A stretch of 24,977 bases of DNA, from NCBI GenBank assembly GCA_910579935.1, contig CAJTVQ010000055.1, positions 1 through 24,977 of the forward strand. Direction: 5' to 3'. The position numbers and the translations under genes were made by a program. Below, one piece after another: positions 16,996-23,934 of the stretch (position 1 is its first letter; the number at the start of each line of letters is the position of its first letter). Below the pieces are notes generated by a model. The model searched no databases. It had not been told where the DNA came from and worked only from the letters and a program-made list of their open reading frames with translations. Source of the stretch: an uncultured Lachnospiraceae bacterium (GTDB taxonomy: Bacteria > Bacillota > Clostridia > Lachnospirales > Lachnospiraceae).

Positions 16996-17817
16996 ATGGG
17001 TATGAAGATTGGCGGAAATCAGTCGAATAAGCAGGTAATCCAGATTAAGAATACGGATGGGTCGGTGGCGGCAACGTTTAGTGTTTCGAAGCCGACTGTA
17101 AAGAAGAAAAAATCGTTGCAGTATAATTTTAAAGAAATTTCCGTGCAGATCATGATGGCAAAGACGCCTGGAAGCGCGAGGAGCGTGGCTGCGAAGGCAC
17201 GCAGGAAAACGGGGCTGCTGCAAAGGAAGCAGAGAAATGGTGAATATGACGAGCAGGAATTGAAGATGGCGATTGCCCATGCAAAGAAGCTGGAGAGGAT
17301 AGCCAAAAAGAGAATGAAGCATTTGCAGGAGGAGGAAAAGGCAAAGCAAAAGGGCTCCTGTCTGGTGGAAACGGATGAGTATGAAAGCCTTTCCATGGAA
17401 GAGACGGAGGAAAACAGTGATCAGGAGGCAGCCAGGGAAGAACTGGAACGAATGCTGCAGGAATATCAGGCGATGATGGAAGAGTGCATGGAAGAGCTGA
17501 ATGAATCCATGGAAGAAATGGAACAAGAGGCATTGAGGGAGCTGGCGGATGAATTTTTAGGCGGCGTACAGGAAGAGATGGATCCGGAAGACCTGGAACG
17601 GCTGAAGAAAAAGCACCGCTCGGATGAACTGCGGGAACTGATGGAAGCGGACATGAAATACCTCAGGGAGTTGTTTGGCAAACTGGCAAGGGAACAGCAG
17701 GAGAATTCCAACGGTTCCGGCAGTGTTTCCCTTCAGCTTGGCGGAATGGAAATGCCTGTGCCGGTCACGGAAGAAGTCGTGATGACAGAGGGGGGAAATG
17801 TGGATGTGTCGGTCTGA
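16996..17817 (+). CDS. Lachnospiraceae hypothetical coiled-coil protein
   Basis: A 273-residue protein of unknown function. Residues 1-45 are polar with a Lys-rich patch (KPTVKKKKSLQYNFKEIS). Residues ~50-110 are strongly basic (AKTPGSARSVAAKARRKTG, then KKLERIAKKRMKHL). Residues ~125-225 are extremely Glu/Met/Leu-rich and should form long helices or a coiled coil (EELERMLQEYQAMMEECMEE). The tail is Ser/Gly/Val-rich. There is no signal peptide or membrane segment. I recall similar proteins (LQYNFKEIS plus AKTPGSAR-type segments), sometimes several per genome, in Lachnospiraceae, all without known function. AGGGAGG sits 5-10 nt before the ATG; the second Met (residue 3) is an alternative start. 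It stands alone between the sugar operon and a convergent gene. Confidence 0.75.
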   Translation: MGMKIGGNQSNKQVIQIKNTDGSVAATFSVSKPTVKKKKSLQYNFKEISVQIMMAKTPGSARSVAAKARRKTGLLQRKQRNGEYDEQELKMAIAHAKKLERIAKKRMKHLQEEEKAKQKGSCLVETDEYESLSMEETEENSDQEAAREELERMLQEYQAMMEECMEELNESMEEMEQEALRELADEFLGGVQEEMDPEDLERLKKKHRSDELRELMEADMKYLRELFGKLAREQQENSNGSGSVSLQLGGMEMPVPVTEEVVMTEGGNVDVSV

Positions 17818-17899
17818 ATGCAGCAGGGAAGCATTCCCGGGCGCCGGTATCCTGTTGCCTGTCAAAGCGGCGCCGGCTGCTTCAAGGCATTGGCAGATA

Positions 17900-18397
17900 T
17901 TAAAATTTGCGCTGGCTTAAGTTAGAATTATGATATTGCGGGTCAAAAGTGACATCCTGCCCGAACCATGGGGGTGGGAGGAAGGCATTGGCGGCGTGTT
18001 CGGAAGAAAATTCGACTTCCGCGATCATTAAGGGGGCGAAGGGCGCGTCGAAAACGTCCAGTTCAATGGTAAGCGGATTCTTTCTTTCCTGCACGGAAAG
18101 GGCAGCATGTTCATCATAGGCTGGCTGTGGGAGGGGAATCAGGTATCGTTTTTTGGTAATGATGTTTCCGTCTGCTTTTCTGCGCAGATGATAATAGGAT
18201 TCTTCGTTCAGGGGAAGGTTGTATTCTTCCCTTGCGAGGAGTCCTTTTCCTTTGTACGTGAGATAAAATTCATTGTCCTGCCTGCGGATGCGCACCACAG
18301 GGTCCGTGTTTAAATAGGCCTGTTCGATCAGATGAAATTGACAGGAATCCAGGGACGGGGGCAGCGTTTGAATGATGAATTTTCTTTCGATTTCCAT
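17900..18397 (-). CDS. CYTH-domain protein (triphosphate tunnel metalloenzyme)
   Basis: A 165-residue protein that starts exactly with the CYTH signature EIERK (Glu2, Glu4, Lys6), the metal and triphosphate ligands of this fold. Further charged strands of the tunnel are visible: VRIRR, LTYKGKG, AREEYN, ITKKRY, TIELDVF and MIAEVEF. Members hydrolyse tripolyphosphate or thiamine triphosphate, or make cAMP in class IV cyclases; which applies here cannot be told, but short bacterial members mostly act as tripolyphosphatases. The chosen start (complement of 18395-18397) has AAAGGA seven bases upstream; a longer frame adds 17 residues with no ribosome site. It is transcribed from its own promoter and converges on the coiled-coil gene. 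Confidence 0.88.
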   Translation of the reverse strand: MEIERKFIIQTLPPSLDSCQFHLIEQAYLNTDPVVRIRRQDNEFYLTYKGKGLLAREEYNLPLNEESYYHLRRKADGNIITKKRYLIPLPQPAYDEHAALSVQERKNPLTIELDVFDAPFAPLMIAEVEFSSEHAANAFLPPPWFGQDVTFDPQYHNSNLSQRKF

Positions 18398-18495
18398 GAG
18401 TTTTTCCTTTCCGTGGCAGATGATATTTGAAACGTGGCACTGTTTCACCGCTTTGAATGTTTTTAACTTTTGTTTGCAGAGAATGTACTGTTTTT

Positions 18496-18524
18496 ATTAT
18501 AAACCGATTGTTTGTATTTGTCAT
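18496..18524 (-). promoter_or_regulatory. Promoter of the CYTH gene
   Basis: Read on the minus strand: -35 ATGACA (18519-18524), 17-bp spacer, -10 TATAAT (18496-18501). The start codon is about 100 nt downstream. Confidence 0.75.
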
Positions 18525-18600
18525 TGGATTGTTGGCGGAAAATAATCATGGCGGCAATATTGTATCGGTTCGGGCAGCACTATGAGTGAATGCACGCGAT

Positions 18601-18639
18601 CAAAAAGCATTTGGACAGGAAAACGCCAAATGCTTTTTG
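18601..18639. terminator. Bidirectional terminator-like hairpin between divergent genes
   Basis: Perfect 14-bp inverted repeat CAAAAAGCATTTGG/CCAAATGCTTTTTG with an 11-nt loop, giving an A-run on one side and a T-run on the other. It sits between the divergent CYTH and GntR promoters, where no obvious transcript needs termination. It may insulate the GntR operon or end a small RNA. The whole 351-bp gap (18398-18748) otherwise holds only the two promoters and the GntR operator. Confidence 0.7.
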
Positions 18640-18669
18640 ATTCGGTATCGGGTAGGCATATGGAAAATC

Positions 18670-18730
18670 AAACAGTATATAACAGTATAAAACAGTATTG
18701 ACAACTGTTTTATACTGTTATATACTGTTT
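18670..18730 (+). promoter_or_regulatory. 61-bp palindromic operator of the GntR operon
   Basis: A perfect inverted repeat with 27-bp arms (18670-18696 and 18704-18730) around the 7-bp centre ATTGACA. Each arm contains three AACAGT elements spaced 11 and 10 bp (left) with mirror copies ACTGTT (right). The -35 TTGACA starts in the centre and the -10 lies in the right arm, so bound regulator would cover the promoter. Because the transcript starts beyond the right arm, this is a DNA operator rather than an RNA hairpin. Confidence 0.85.
18698..18726 (+). promoter_or_regulatory. Promoter of the GntR/ABC operon
   Basis: Perfect -35 TTGACA (18698-18703), 17-bp spacer, -10 TATACT (18721-18726). It is embedded in the 61-bp operator. 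The expected start near 18733 leaves just enough room for AAGGAGG (18734-18740) before the ATG, a very short leader. Confidence 0.85.
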
Positions 18731-18748
18731 TCTAAGGAGGCGTCCCAA

Positions 18749-19120
18749 ATGGAAATCATTATTAACAATTCATCGATGGAACCAATCTATGAACAAATTA
18801 CCGGGCAGATCAAATCACAGATTGTAAACGGCAGTTTAAGGGAGGAAACCCTTCTGCCTTCGGTTCGCTCGCTTTCGGGGAGTCTGAAAATCAGCGCCCT
18901 GACGGTGAAAAAGGCATATGACTGTTTGGAGCGGGAAGGCTTTATTGTCACCGTGCATGGAAAGGGCAGTTTTGTGGCAAGAAATAATAAGAATCTTCTG
19001 CTGGAGGAACAGCGCAGGATGGTAGAGGAAAAACTGGAAACGGCAATCCGTGCGGGAAGAAACTGCGGAATGCAGGATGATGAGATCAGGGAACTGTTTG
19101 ACTTAATGATGGAGGAATGA
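18749..19120 (+). CDS. GntR-family regulator, YtrA type
   Basis: A 123-residue regulator: a winged helix-turn-helix (PIYEQITGQIKSQIVNGSL, LLPSVRSLSGSLKISALTV, then the wing GFIVTVHGKGSFVA) followed by only ~50 residues of helix (EEQRRMVEEKLETAIRAG). That short tail is typical of the YtrA subfamily, which usually sits in front of ABC exporter genes and represses its own operon. The ATG at 18749 has AAGGAGG eight bases upstream. An in-frame TTG at 18698 is the -35 box and cannot be the start. The ATPase gene begins 3 bp after the stop. The inducer is unknown; family members often respond to cell-envelope-active compounds. Confidence 0.93.
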   Translation: MEIIINNSSMEPIYEQITGQIKSQIVNGSLREETLLPSVRSLSGSLKISALTVKKAYDCLEREGFIVTVHGKGSFVARNNKNLLLEEQRRMVEEKLETAIRAGRNCGMQDDEIRELFDLMMEE

Positions 19121-19123
19121 AAA

Positions 19124-19987
19124 ATGCTTTTGAAGTTGGAAAACGTGAAAAAAACGTATCAGAATTTTACCCTTCACTGTTCCATGGAAGTGAAGGAAGG
19201 ATGCATCACCGGTCTGATCGGCGCCAACGGTGCGGGAAAAAGCACGACATTTAAGGCGGTATTGGGACTGATTCATACGGACGGGGGAACGATGGAGAGA
19301 CTCGGAAAAAAGCAGGGAGAGTTTACCGCGAAGGACAGGGAAGAAATCGGGGTGGTACTGGCGGAGAGTACTTTTTGCGGTACTTTTACGATAAAGGATA
19401 CGGCAGCGATCATGGAAAATATGTATGAAAGATTCGATAAGAAGAAATTTTTGGAGAAATGCACGAAATATGATTTTCCGACGGATAAGCAGATCAGGGA
19501 ATTTTCTACCGGAATGAAAGCAAAATTCAAGCTGCTTTCTGCCATGAGCCATGAGGCAAGACTGCTGATCCTGGATGAGCCGACGGTAGGGCTGGACAAT
19601 GTGGCGAGGAGTGAAATGCTGGATGAAATGAGACAGTATATGGAGGAAGAAGGAAGGGCAATTTTGATCAGTTCCCATATATCCCAAGATCTGGAGGGGC
19701 TGTGCGATGACTTATACTTTATCCGGAACGGGGAAATCATATTCCATGAAGACACGGATGTGATTCTTTCGGATTACGCGGTATTAAAGGTTGGGAGACA
19801 GCAGTATGCGGAACTGGATAAGCGTTATATCGATTACCGAAAAGAGGAATCGTTTGGCTACCGGCTGCTGACCAGGGAAAAACAGTTTTATCTGGATAAT
19901 TATCCTTCGCTTGCGGTGGAAAAGGGAAATATAGACGATGTGATGCTGCTGATGGTAAAAGGTGAAAAGATGGAGGAGATGTCATGA
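19124..19987 (+). CDS. ABC transporter ATP-binding protein (exporter type)
   Basis: A 287-residue ATPase. Walker A GANGAGKST is at 33-41, the signature helix reads FSTGMK (127-132, in place of LSGGQ, common in this ABC-2 group), Walker B LLILDEP is at 147-153, and the H-loop His185 is in LISSHI. The C-terminal ~75 residues are an accessory extension (YAVLKVGRQQYAELD) found in YtrB/YhaQ-like exporters. It pairs with the permease next door, which overlaps by 4 bp (ATGA). The substrate is unknown; YtrA-linked exporters are often tied to antimicrobial peptides or envelope stress. Confidence 0.93.
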   Translation: MLLKLENVKKTYQNFTLHCSMEVKEGCITGLIGANGAGKSTTFKAVLGLIHTDGGTMERLGKKQGEFTAKDREEIGVVLAESTFCGTFTIKDTAAIMENMYERFDKKKFLEKCTKYDFPTDKQIREFSTGMKAKFKLLSAMSHEARLLILDEPTVGLDNVARSEMLDEMRQYMEEEGRAILISSHISQDLEGLCDDLYFIRNGEIIFHEDTDVILSDYAVLKVGRQQYAELDKRYIDYRKEESFGYRLLTREKQFYLDNYPSLAVEKGNIDDVMLLMVKGEKMEEMS

Positions 19988-20676
19988 AACGTGCAGGAGG
20001 TTTCAAAGGAATAAAAGGACTGCTGGTCAAGGATTTCAAATTTTTTCTGCAGAATAAAACGCTTCTTGGGGTATTGCTGATGATAGAGGCGGTGTTTTTC
20101 GCCATGCAGGGTATTTCCGGCGCAACTTTTGTCATGATATATATGATGATGGGAACGGGTATGCTGGTACTCAGTACGATTACCATGGATGAGTATGATA
20201 AGAACATGGCATTTCTCATGACTATGCCGGTGAGCAGAAAGGATTATGTATTGGAAAAATATGTACTTTCTTTGCTCTGTGTTCTGTTCGGATGGGTTAT
20301 GGCGCTGCTTCCATGCTTGCTGTTAAAACCTGACGGAATGGGTAAACTGCTGGCACAGTCCCTGGGGATCCTGGCGGTTATGGTATTGCTGCAGATGTTG
20401 GCGCTGCCGGCGCAGCTGAAGTTCGGCGGGGAACGGGGCAGGGTAGTGCTTGCCTGTATCTTTGCAGTGGCAGCGCTGGCGGTGGTGTTTGCAAAGAAAG
20501 CCGGAGGCCGGTACATGGGACCGGAACGGATGCAGACATGGGCCGGGCGGATCGGGGAGGCCGTTTATAAAATGGACATGGCGGAAACGGGATGCATTGC
20601 CGCGGTAATATGTGTCGTCTGCTTTGCAGTTTCCTTTTGGATCAGCAAAGGAATTATGGAGAAGAAGGAGTTTTGA
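19984..20676 (+). CDS. ABC-2 type permease of the GntR operon
   Basis: A 230-residue membrane protein, short for the class. It begins with the amphipathic LVKDFKFFLQNKTLL typical of ABC-2 permeases and then shows about six hydrophobic segments (LLGVLLMIEAVFFAMQGI; FVMIYMMMGTGMLVLSTI; YVLSLLCVLFGWVMALLPCL; SLGILAVMVLLQMLALPA; VVLACIFAVAALAVVFA; CIAAVICVVCFAVSFWI). The cytoplasmic DEYDKNMAFLMTMPVSRKDYV loop is a recognisable hallmark of this subgroup. Translation is coupled to the ATPase by the ATGA overlap. It likely forms a dimer with two copies of the ATPase. Confidence 0.9.
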   Translation: MKRAGGFKGIKGLLVKDFKFFLQNKTLLGVLLMIEAVFFAMQGISGATFVMIYMMMGTGMLVLSTITMDEYDKNMAFLMTMPVSRKDYVLEKYVLSLLCVLFGWVMALLPCLLLKPDGMGKLLAQSLGILAVMVLLQMLALPAQLKFGGERGRVVLACIFAVAALAVVFAKKAGGRYMGPERMQTWAGRIGEAVYKMDMAETGCIAAVICVVCFAVSFWISKGIMEKKEF

Positions 20677-20768
20677 AAGCGGATTGACATTGGTAACGGA
20701 ACTGTCGCAAATTTATCGTTTTTTAATAACAATATAAGATTTCCCTCCTTTTAAAATCTGTAGGAAAG

Positions 20769-20777
20769 TGGTAAAAT
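20769..20777 (+). promoter_or_regulatory. Extended -10 promoter of the DJ-1 gene
   Basis: TGG followed by TAAAAT gives an extended -10 element; the matching -35 is poor (TTTTAA at 20749-20754, 17 bp away). The preceding 90 bp are A/T-rich with a loose AGATTT/AAATCT dyad. Start codon about 95 nt downstream. Confidence 0.45.
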
Positions 20778-20870
20778 GGAAATACAGTCAGAGCAGAAAA
20801 AAATGCAGGAAAAGATTGGACGGACTGGATGGTTAAACCACAAAAAAGAATTGGGAGAGAGGGATTCAAA

Positions 20871-21428
20871 ATGGGAAAAGTATGTGTTTTTTTCGGAACA
20901 GGCTATGAGGAGATAGAAGCCCTGACGGTGGTGGATCTGCTGCGCAGGGCGGGAATCACGGTTGAAACGGTATCCATTACGGGGGAAGAAAGCGTGGAAA
21001 GTTCCCACGGGATAAGCGTGAAAATGGATAAAATGTTAGCGGATGTGGACTTTGGGGAGGTGGATATGATCGTCCTGCCGGGCGGGATGCCGGGAACGAA
21101 GAATCTGGAAACCTGCGAGCCGCTGATGAAGCAGGTGGATGCTTTTTATCAGGCAGGCAAAAACATCAGCGCCATTTGTGCGGCGCCGAGTATTTTAGGC
21201 CACAGGGGAATGTTAAAAGGGAAGAAGGCATGTTCCTTCCCGTCGTTTGAAAGTCATCTGGAAGGAGCTGAGGTAACGGAGAATCCGGCGGAAACTGCCG
21301 GCAATATCATTACAGGCAGGGGAATGGGATGCGCGATTGATTTCGGACTTGCCATCGTAGAGAAACTGCAGGGAAAAGAGCAGGCGGCAGCGCTGGCAGA
21401 GAAGATTGTATACAAACATTATAAGTAG
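20871..21428 (+). CDS. DJ-1/PfpI family protein
   Basis: A 185-residue single-domain member of the DJ-1/ThiJ/PfpI superfamily (YajL-like). The nucleophile elbow AICAAPSILG contains Cys103, and the conserved acidic partner is Glu16 in GYEEIEAL; LPGGMPG (69-75) and GRGMG are also family landmarks. Members are cytosolic and are credited with glyoxalase- or deglycase-like activity and with redox protection; the exact role here is unknown. The ATG at 20871 follows GGGAGAGAGGG with 8 nt spacing; an in-frame frame opening 42 nt earlier has no ribosome site. It probably forms an operon with the CBS gene 12 bp downstream. Confidence 0.93.
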   Translation: MGKVCVFFGTGYEEIEALTVVDLLRRAGITVETVSITGEESVESSHGISVKMDKMLADVDFGEVDMIVLPGGMPGTKNLETCEPLMKQVDAFYQAGKNISAICAAPSILGHRGMLKGKKACSFPSFESHLEGAEVTENPAETAGNIITGRGMGCAIDFGLAIVEKLQGKEQAAALAEKIVYKHYK

Positions 21429-21440
21429 TAAGGAGTGCCT

Positions 21441-21638
21441 ATGAATATACTGTTTTTTTTAACACCGAAGAGCGAAGTGGCTTATATTTACGACGACGAT
21501 ACGCTGAGGCAGGCACTGGAAAAAATGGAGTATCACAGGTATACGGCGGTGCCGATCATAGACCACAAGGATGGTACTTATATAGGAACGATAACAGAGG
21601 GGGATCTGCTGTGGGATGTGATATGTTGTGAACTGTAG
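21441..21638 (+). pseudogene. CBS-domain protein, truncated by the mobile element
   Basis: Starts normally (AAGGAG, ATG) with MNILFFLTPKSEVAYIYDDD and a good first CBS half (LRQALEKMEYHRYTAVPII, GTITEGDLLW). The frame then leaves the family pattern after LLW and stops within eight codons (DVICCEL). Proteins of this type, as I remember them, are about 140 residues with two CBS halves; here 65 residues remain. The break at about 21612-21620 coincides with the left edge of the element carrying tnpV. The lost 3' part is not found elsewhere in the window and should flank the other end of the element. The intact protein probably bound an adenosine nucleotide; whether the stub is functional is doubtful. 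Confidence 0.7.
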
Positions 21639-21818
21639 ATGTAAACATTTCCAATAAACGCTTTATTTTAGCGGAAATGCGCATCTGCAAAAATACAACA
21701 TATGCGGCTGGCTCATTTGTGGTGAATGGAAACTTGCAGATGTTGTGGTAAAGGAAGAAGGTGATAATCCTTTTATTCGTATCTGTAAACAGTTTAGCAC
21801 AAAGAAAGGCGGTTGTAT

Positions 21819-22172
21819 ATGGAGATTACTTACCATTGGGAAGGAGATTATCTGATTCCAGACCTCAAACTTTCGGATACAACGGAGTATCAGATCGGGA
21901 AGTATGGACGCATGAGGAAGCGTTTTTTGGAAGAAAACCATAGGGGCATTTATTCGTATATGATCTTGTCGGAAACCTTATGGAAGCATCTTGCGGAGAT
22001 TGATGAAGAATGTAATGAGATGATGGACAGGCTTGTAAGGCAGATGGCAAAAAAAGAGGGAGTAACCGAACAGCTTAAATCTGATGACTGGCTCTGCTGG
22101 CTTCAGAAGATGAACAGCATTAGGAGCAGAGCGGAGGAAGTAGTGCTGCATGATCTGATATATTCCCTTTAG
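21819..22172 (+). CDS. tnpV: Transposon-encoded protein TnpV
   Basis: A 117-residue protein with the TnpV pattern: EITYHWEGDYLIPDL at the start, KYGRMRKRFLEENHRGIY in the middle, and EECNEMMDRLVRQMAKKEGVTEQLK then WLCWLQKMNSIRSRAEEVVL at the end. TnpV was named in the mobilizable transposon Tn4451; its role is not established, though small DNA-binding or accessory function is assumed. The ATG at 21819 follows AAAGG about ten bases upstream; a TTG two codons earlier is the alternative. It is followed by a perfect long inverted repeat instead of an ordinary terminator. Confidence 0.85.
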   Translation: MEITYHWEGDYLIPDLKLSDTTEYQIGKYGRMRKRFLEENHRGIYSYMILSETLWKHLAEIDEECNEMMDRLVRQMAKKEGVTEQLKSDDWLCWLQKMNSIRSRAEEVVLHDLIYSL

Positions 22173-22195
22173 TTTTATTCTGGCTTTAAGTTTTG

Positions 22196-22275
22196 TAGCA
22201 TGAGGCGCAGAAGATGTCAAGACACCGGCTCCGCCTCGCCTGCGGCGGTCTTGACATCTTCTGCGCCTCATGCTA
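22196..22275. repeat. 80-bp cruciform with perfect 28-bp arms
   Basis: The arms 22196-22223 and 22248-22275 are perfect reverse complements (left arm begins TAGCATGAGGCGCAGAAG). The 24-nt loop is GC-rich and can itself fold (CCGC/GCGG). It starts 24 nt after the tnpV stop. There is no T-run, so it is not a standard terminator, though the RNA hairpin would be extremely stable. Confidence 0.9.
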
Positions 22276-22358
22276 TGGAGTGGTCAAGGGGAAACAAAGT
22301 TCCCCCATTGCATTAAAAATGCCAATGGCGGGATTTTGTGAAAAATTAAAATAGGGGA

Positions 22359-22387
22359 TTGACAGGACGGAAAAAATGGCTTATTAT
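22359..22387 (+). promoter_or_regulatory. Strong promoter firing antisense into the cargo operon
   Basis: Perfect -35 TTGACA (22359-22364), 17-bp spacer, -10 TATTAT (22382-22387). A small palindrome CTTATT/AATAAG (22380-22397) overlaps the -10 and may be an operator. Transcription would run to the right, antisense to the end of the minus-strand gene 22423-22941. A 49-codon frame begins at ATG 22400 without a ribosome site and is not listed as a gene. Confidence 0.6.
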
Positions 22388-22422
22388 TGACAATAAGAAA
22401 TGGGTTTTCACCGTACATCTTG

Positions 22423-22941
22423 TTACGGCTTGCTCGTTTCTTTTTTTACTGCCAAAATATCATACAGATATTTTTTGCCATTTTCAGCATGGTTAATTAA
22501 AAGACGGGCATGGAATATATTGTATCTGACAAGCACATTCTCATCATAAACCGGGAGGGCAAAACGGACATCATACCTGTACCAGCCGTATCTGGCGTTT
22601 TTGTTGTGTTTTTCCTTGCGGTTTTCTTCATAAGCCGGGTTTGATGCTATCTGTATCAGTTCAGGTATCGCAGTAGCGGCGTTTGCCTTCGCTTTTGCAT
22701 TTGCACCCATAAGGCTTTTCCGGCTCTCTGATTCCGTGTATTCTTCGGGAAGTTCATTTCCAATATAAATACGCTCGGCATTTTCTTCAATCTCGTAATA
22801 GTCTCCGACATATCCTTCGAGATACCGCTTTACATTATCCCAGTCAATTTGGCGTTTCCCTTTGAAACGGATATCGTTAATCAAGACCAGCTTTTTACCG
22901 TCCGCATCGGTTATGATATTTACGTTCCTGTTTTCAATCAT
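22423..22941 (-). CDS. LPD3-like domain protein of the mobile element
   Basis: A 172-residue protein resembling, from memory, large polyvalent protein-associated domain 3 (LPD3). The features are KKLVLINDIRFKGKRQIDWDNV near the start, YYEIEENAERIYIGNELPEEYTES, an Ala/Lys-rich helix (AKAKANAATAIPELIQIASN), and the closing block KHNKNARYGWYRYDVRFALP, YNIFHARLLI and KKYLYDILAVKKE. LPD domains are usually parts of giant polyvalent proteins of phages and conjugative elements; here the domain stands alone. The function is unknown, with a nuclease or toxin-like role possible but unproven. The start overlaps the stop of the upstream gene by 8 bp, with AAAGGGA nine bases before it, so the two are translationally coupled. 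Confidence 0.65.
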   Translation of the reverse strand: MIENRNVNIITDADGKKLVLINDIRFKGKRQIDWDNVKRYLEGYVGDYYEIEENAERIYIGNELPEEYTESESRKSLMGANAKAKANAATAIPELIQIASNPAYEENRKEKHNKNARYGWYRYDVRFALPVYDENVLVRYNIFHARLLINHAENGKKYLYDILAVKKETSKP

Positions 22942-23848
22942 CTCTTTTGTTCCCTTTCTTCTTTTCTCTTGATTTGTAGACATTAAACTGGTTCTTGCAC
23001 CTCTGACTGCAAAATTCATTCCCCTTCCGGCTTGCGACAAAGGCTTTTTTACAGTGCTTGCACATACGCATATCACTGTCCTTGTCCGTGAGCATGAAGG
23101 AAAAGCACATCTGCACCATGACAAGCAGCGAATGGAAATCCCATACGATAACGGGCGAATCCTTTTCCAGTGCAATCCGGTAAGTGGGGGATATGCCGCC
23201 GAAAGCGGAAATGCCCTGACGGTACAGGCTGCGTGTCTGCTCGTCAATCGTATCATAATCGAGGTAATAAAGGAAACTTGTCATAAAGGTAAATGCTAAG
23301 TCAGTAAATTCTTTCAAAATCCAGTCGTACCTTTCCGCATATTCCTTCTGTAATTCCATCGCCACAGCCTGCGGCGCATTCCCCATAGCCATTGTGATCG
23401 CAATGCCTTCACGGTCAGTCACAGACCATCCCGATTCCACACTTTTCTTTCTGAAATCCAGTTTATCAAAAGGGTAGAAATAGGAAAGATACTTCTCTGT
23501 AGGAAGGGATTCTTCCTTTATAAAGTGGTTTTTTGGAAGATACACGGATTCATAGGTTATAAAATCTGCTGTTGTCGGCAGGGCGGTCATAAAGCCGAGG
23601 AAACCATATTTTTTTACAAAGTCAAGCACGGACTCTTTTAGTTCTTCTTCCGAGGCTTTGTGCATGGCGGCAAGCCCGACATTTACCGCATCAGTGATAA
23701 GCTGCTCCGCTTCCTGCATGGGGCGGTACATTTCCGGTTCTGCGCCTTCTGAAACCGTTATGTAGAGAGTGCCATCATCAGCGGTCTTATATTCATAGCC
23801 GCTGTACCGAATCCACGGTGCGCTGGTATGCGCAAATAAATTCTTCAT
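22934..23848 (-). CDS. Zinc-ribbon protein of the mobile element
   Basis: A 304-residue protein. The N-terminal ~250 residues are mixed alpha/beta with no motif I recognise. The C-terminus carries a Cys4 zinc site, C263-x2-C266 and C280-x3-C284 (MCKHCKKAFVASRKGNEFC then SQRCKNQF), followed by a basic tail, which resembles CGNR-type or DUF6076-type DNA-binding ribbons. It is probably nucleic-acid-binding. The start chosen is ATG 23848 (GGAG ten bases upstream); an earlier in-frame ATG at 23869 has no ribosome site. Its own promoter lies in the end of the sigma-like gene. It overlaps the LPD3-like gene by 8 bp. The role is unknown. Confidence 0.65.
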   Translation of the reverse strand: MKNLFAHTSAPWIRYSGYEYKTADDGTLYITVSEGAEPEMYRPMQEAEQLITDAVNVGLAAMHKASEEELKESVLDFVKKYGFLGFMTALPTTADFITYESVYLPKNHFIKEESLPTEKYLSYFYPFDKLDFRKKSVESGWSVTDREGIAITMAMGNAPQAVAMELQKEYAERYDWILKEFTDLAFTFMTSFLYYLDYDTIDEQTRSLYRQGISAFGGISPTYRIALEKDSPVIVWDFHSLLVMVQMCFSFMLTDKDSDMRMCKHCKKAFVASRKGNEFCSQRCKNQFNVYKSREKKKGNKRDD

Positions 23849-23905
23849 AGAAAATCTGCTCCAATCCATCAATCATATCGAATTATCTGATGTAATATTT
23901 CCTAT

Positions 23906-23934
23906 ATTATAAACAGTTACTTGTTATCGGTCAA
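23906..23934 (-). promoter_or_regulatory. Promoter of the zinc-ribbon/LPD3-like pair
   Basis: Minus strand: -35 TTGACC (23929-23934), 17-bp spacer, -10 TATAAT (23906-23911). The -35 lies within the last codons of the sigma-like gene, so the two-gene unit can be expressed without it. Confidence 0.7.

Noticed and set aside
17836..17880. GGCGCC-containing inverted repeat between convergent genes as a terminator
   Set aside because: GGCGCC is self-complementary, the loop is about 20 nt, and no T-run follows on either strand.
18698..18748. Longer GntR start at TTG 18698
   Set aside because: That TTG is the -35 box and lies inside the operator, upstream of the expected transcript.
21658..21855. 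Open frame upstream of and overlapping tnpV (VVKEEGDNPFIRICKQF and neighbours)
   Set aside because: No usable start or ribosome site, and it reads out of frame into tnpV. It may be a decayed element gene, but I cannot support it as a CDS.
22400..22549. 49-codon plus-strand frame behind the antisense promoter
   Set aside because: No ribosome site, and it is entirely antisense to the LPD3-like gene. Kept only as part of a finding.
22942..23256. N-terminal extension of the LPD3-like frame to 277 residues
   Set aside because: The extension is out-of-frame translation of the zinc-ribbon gene (Cys/Ser/Arg-rich). The overlap start at 22941 with a ribosome site is the better choice.
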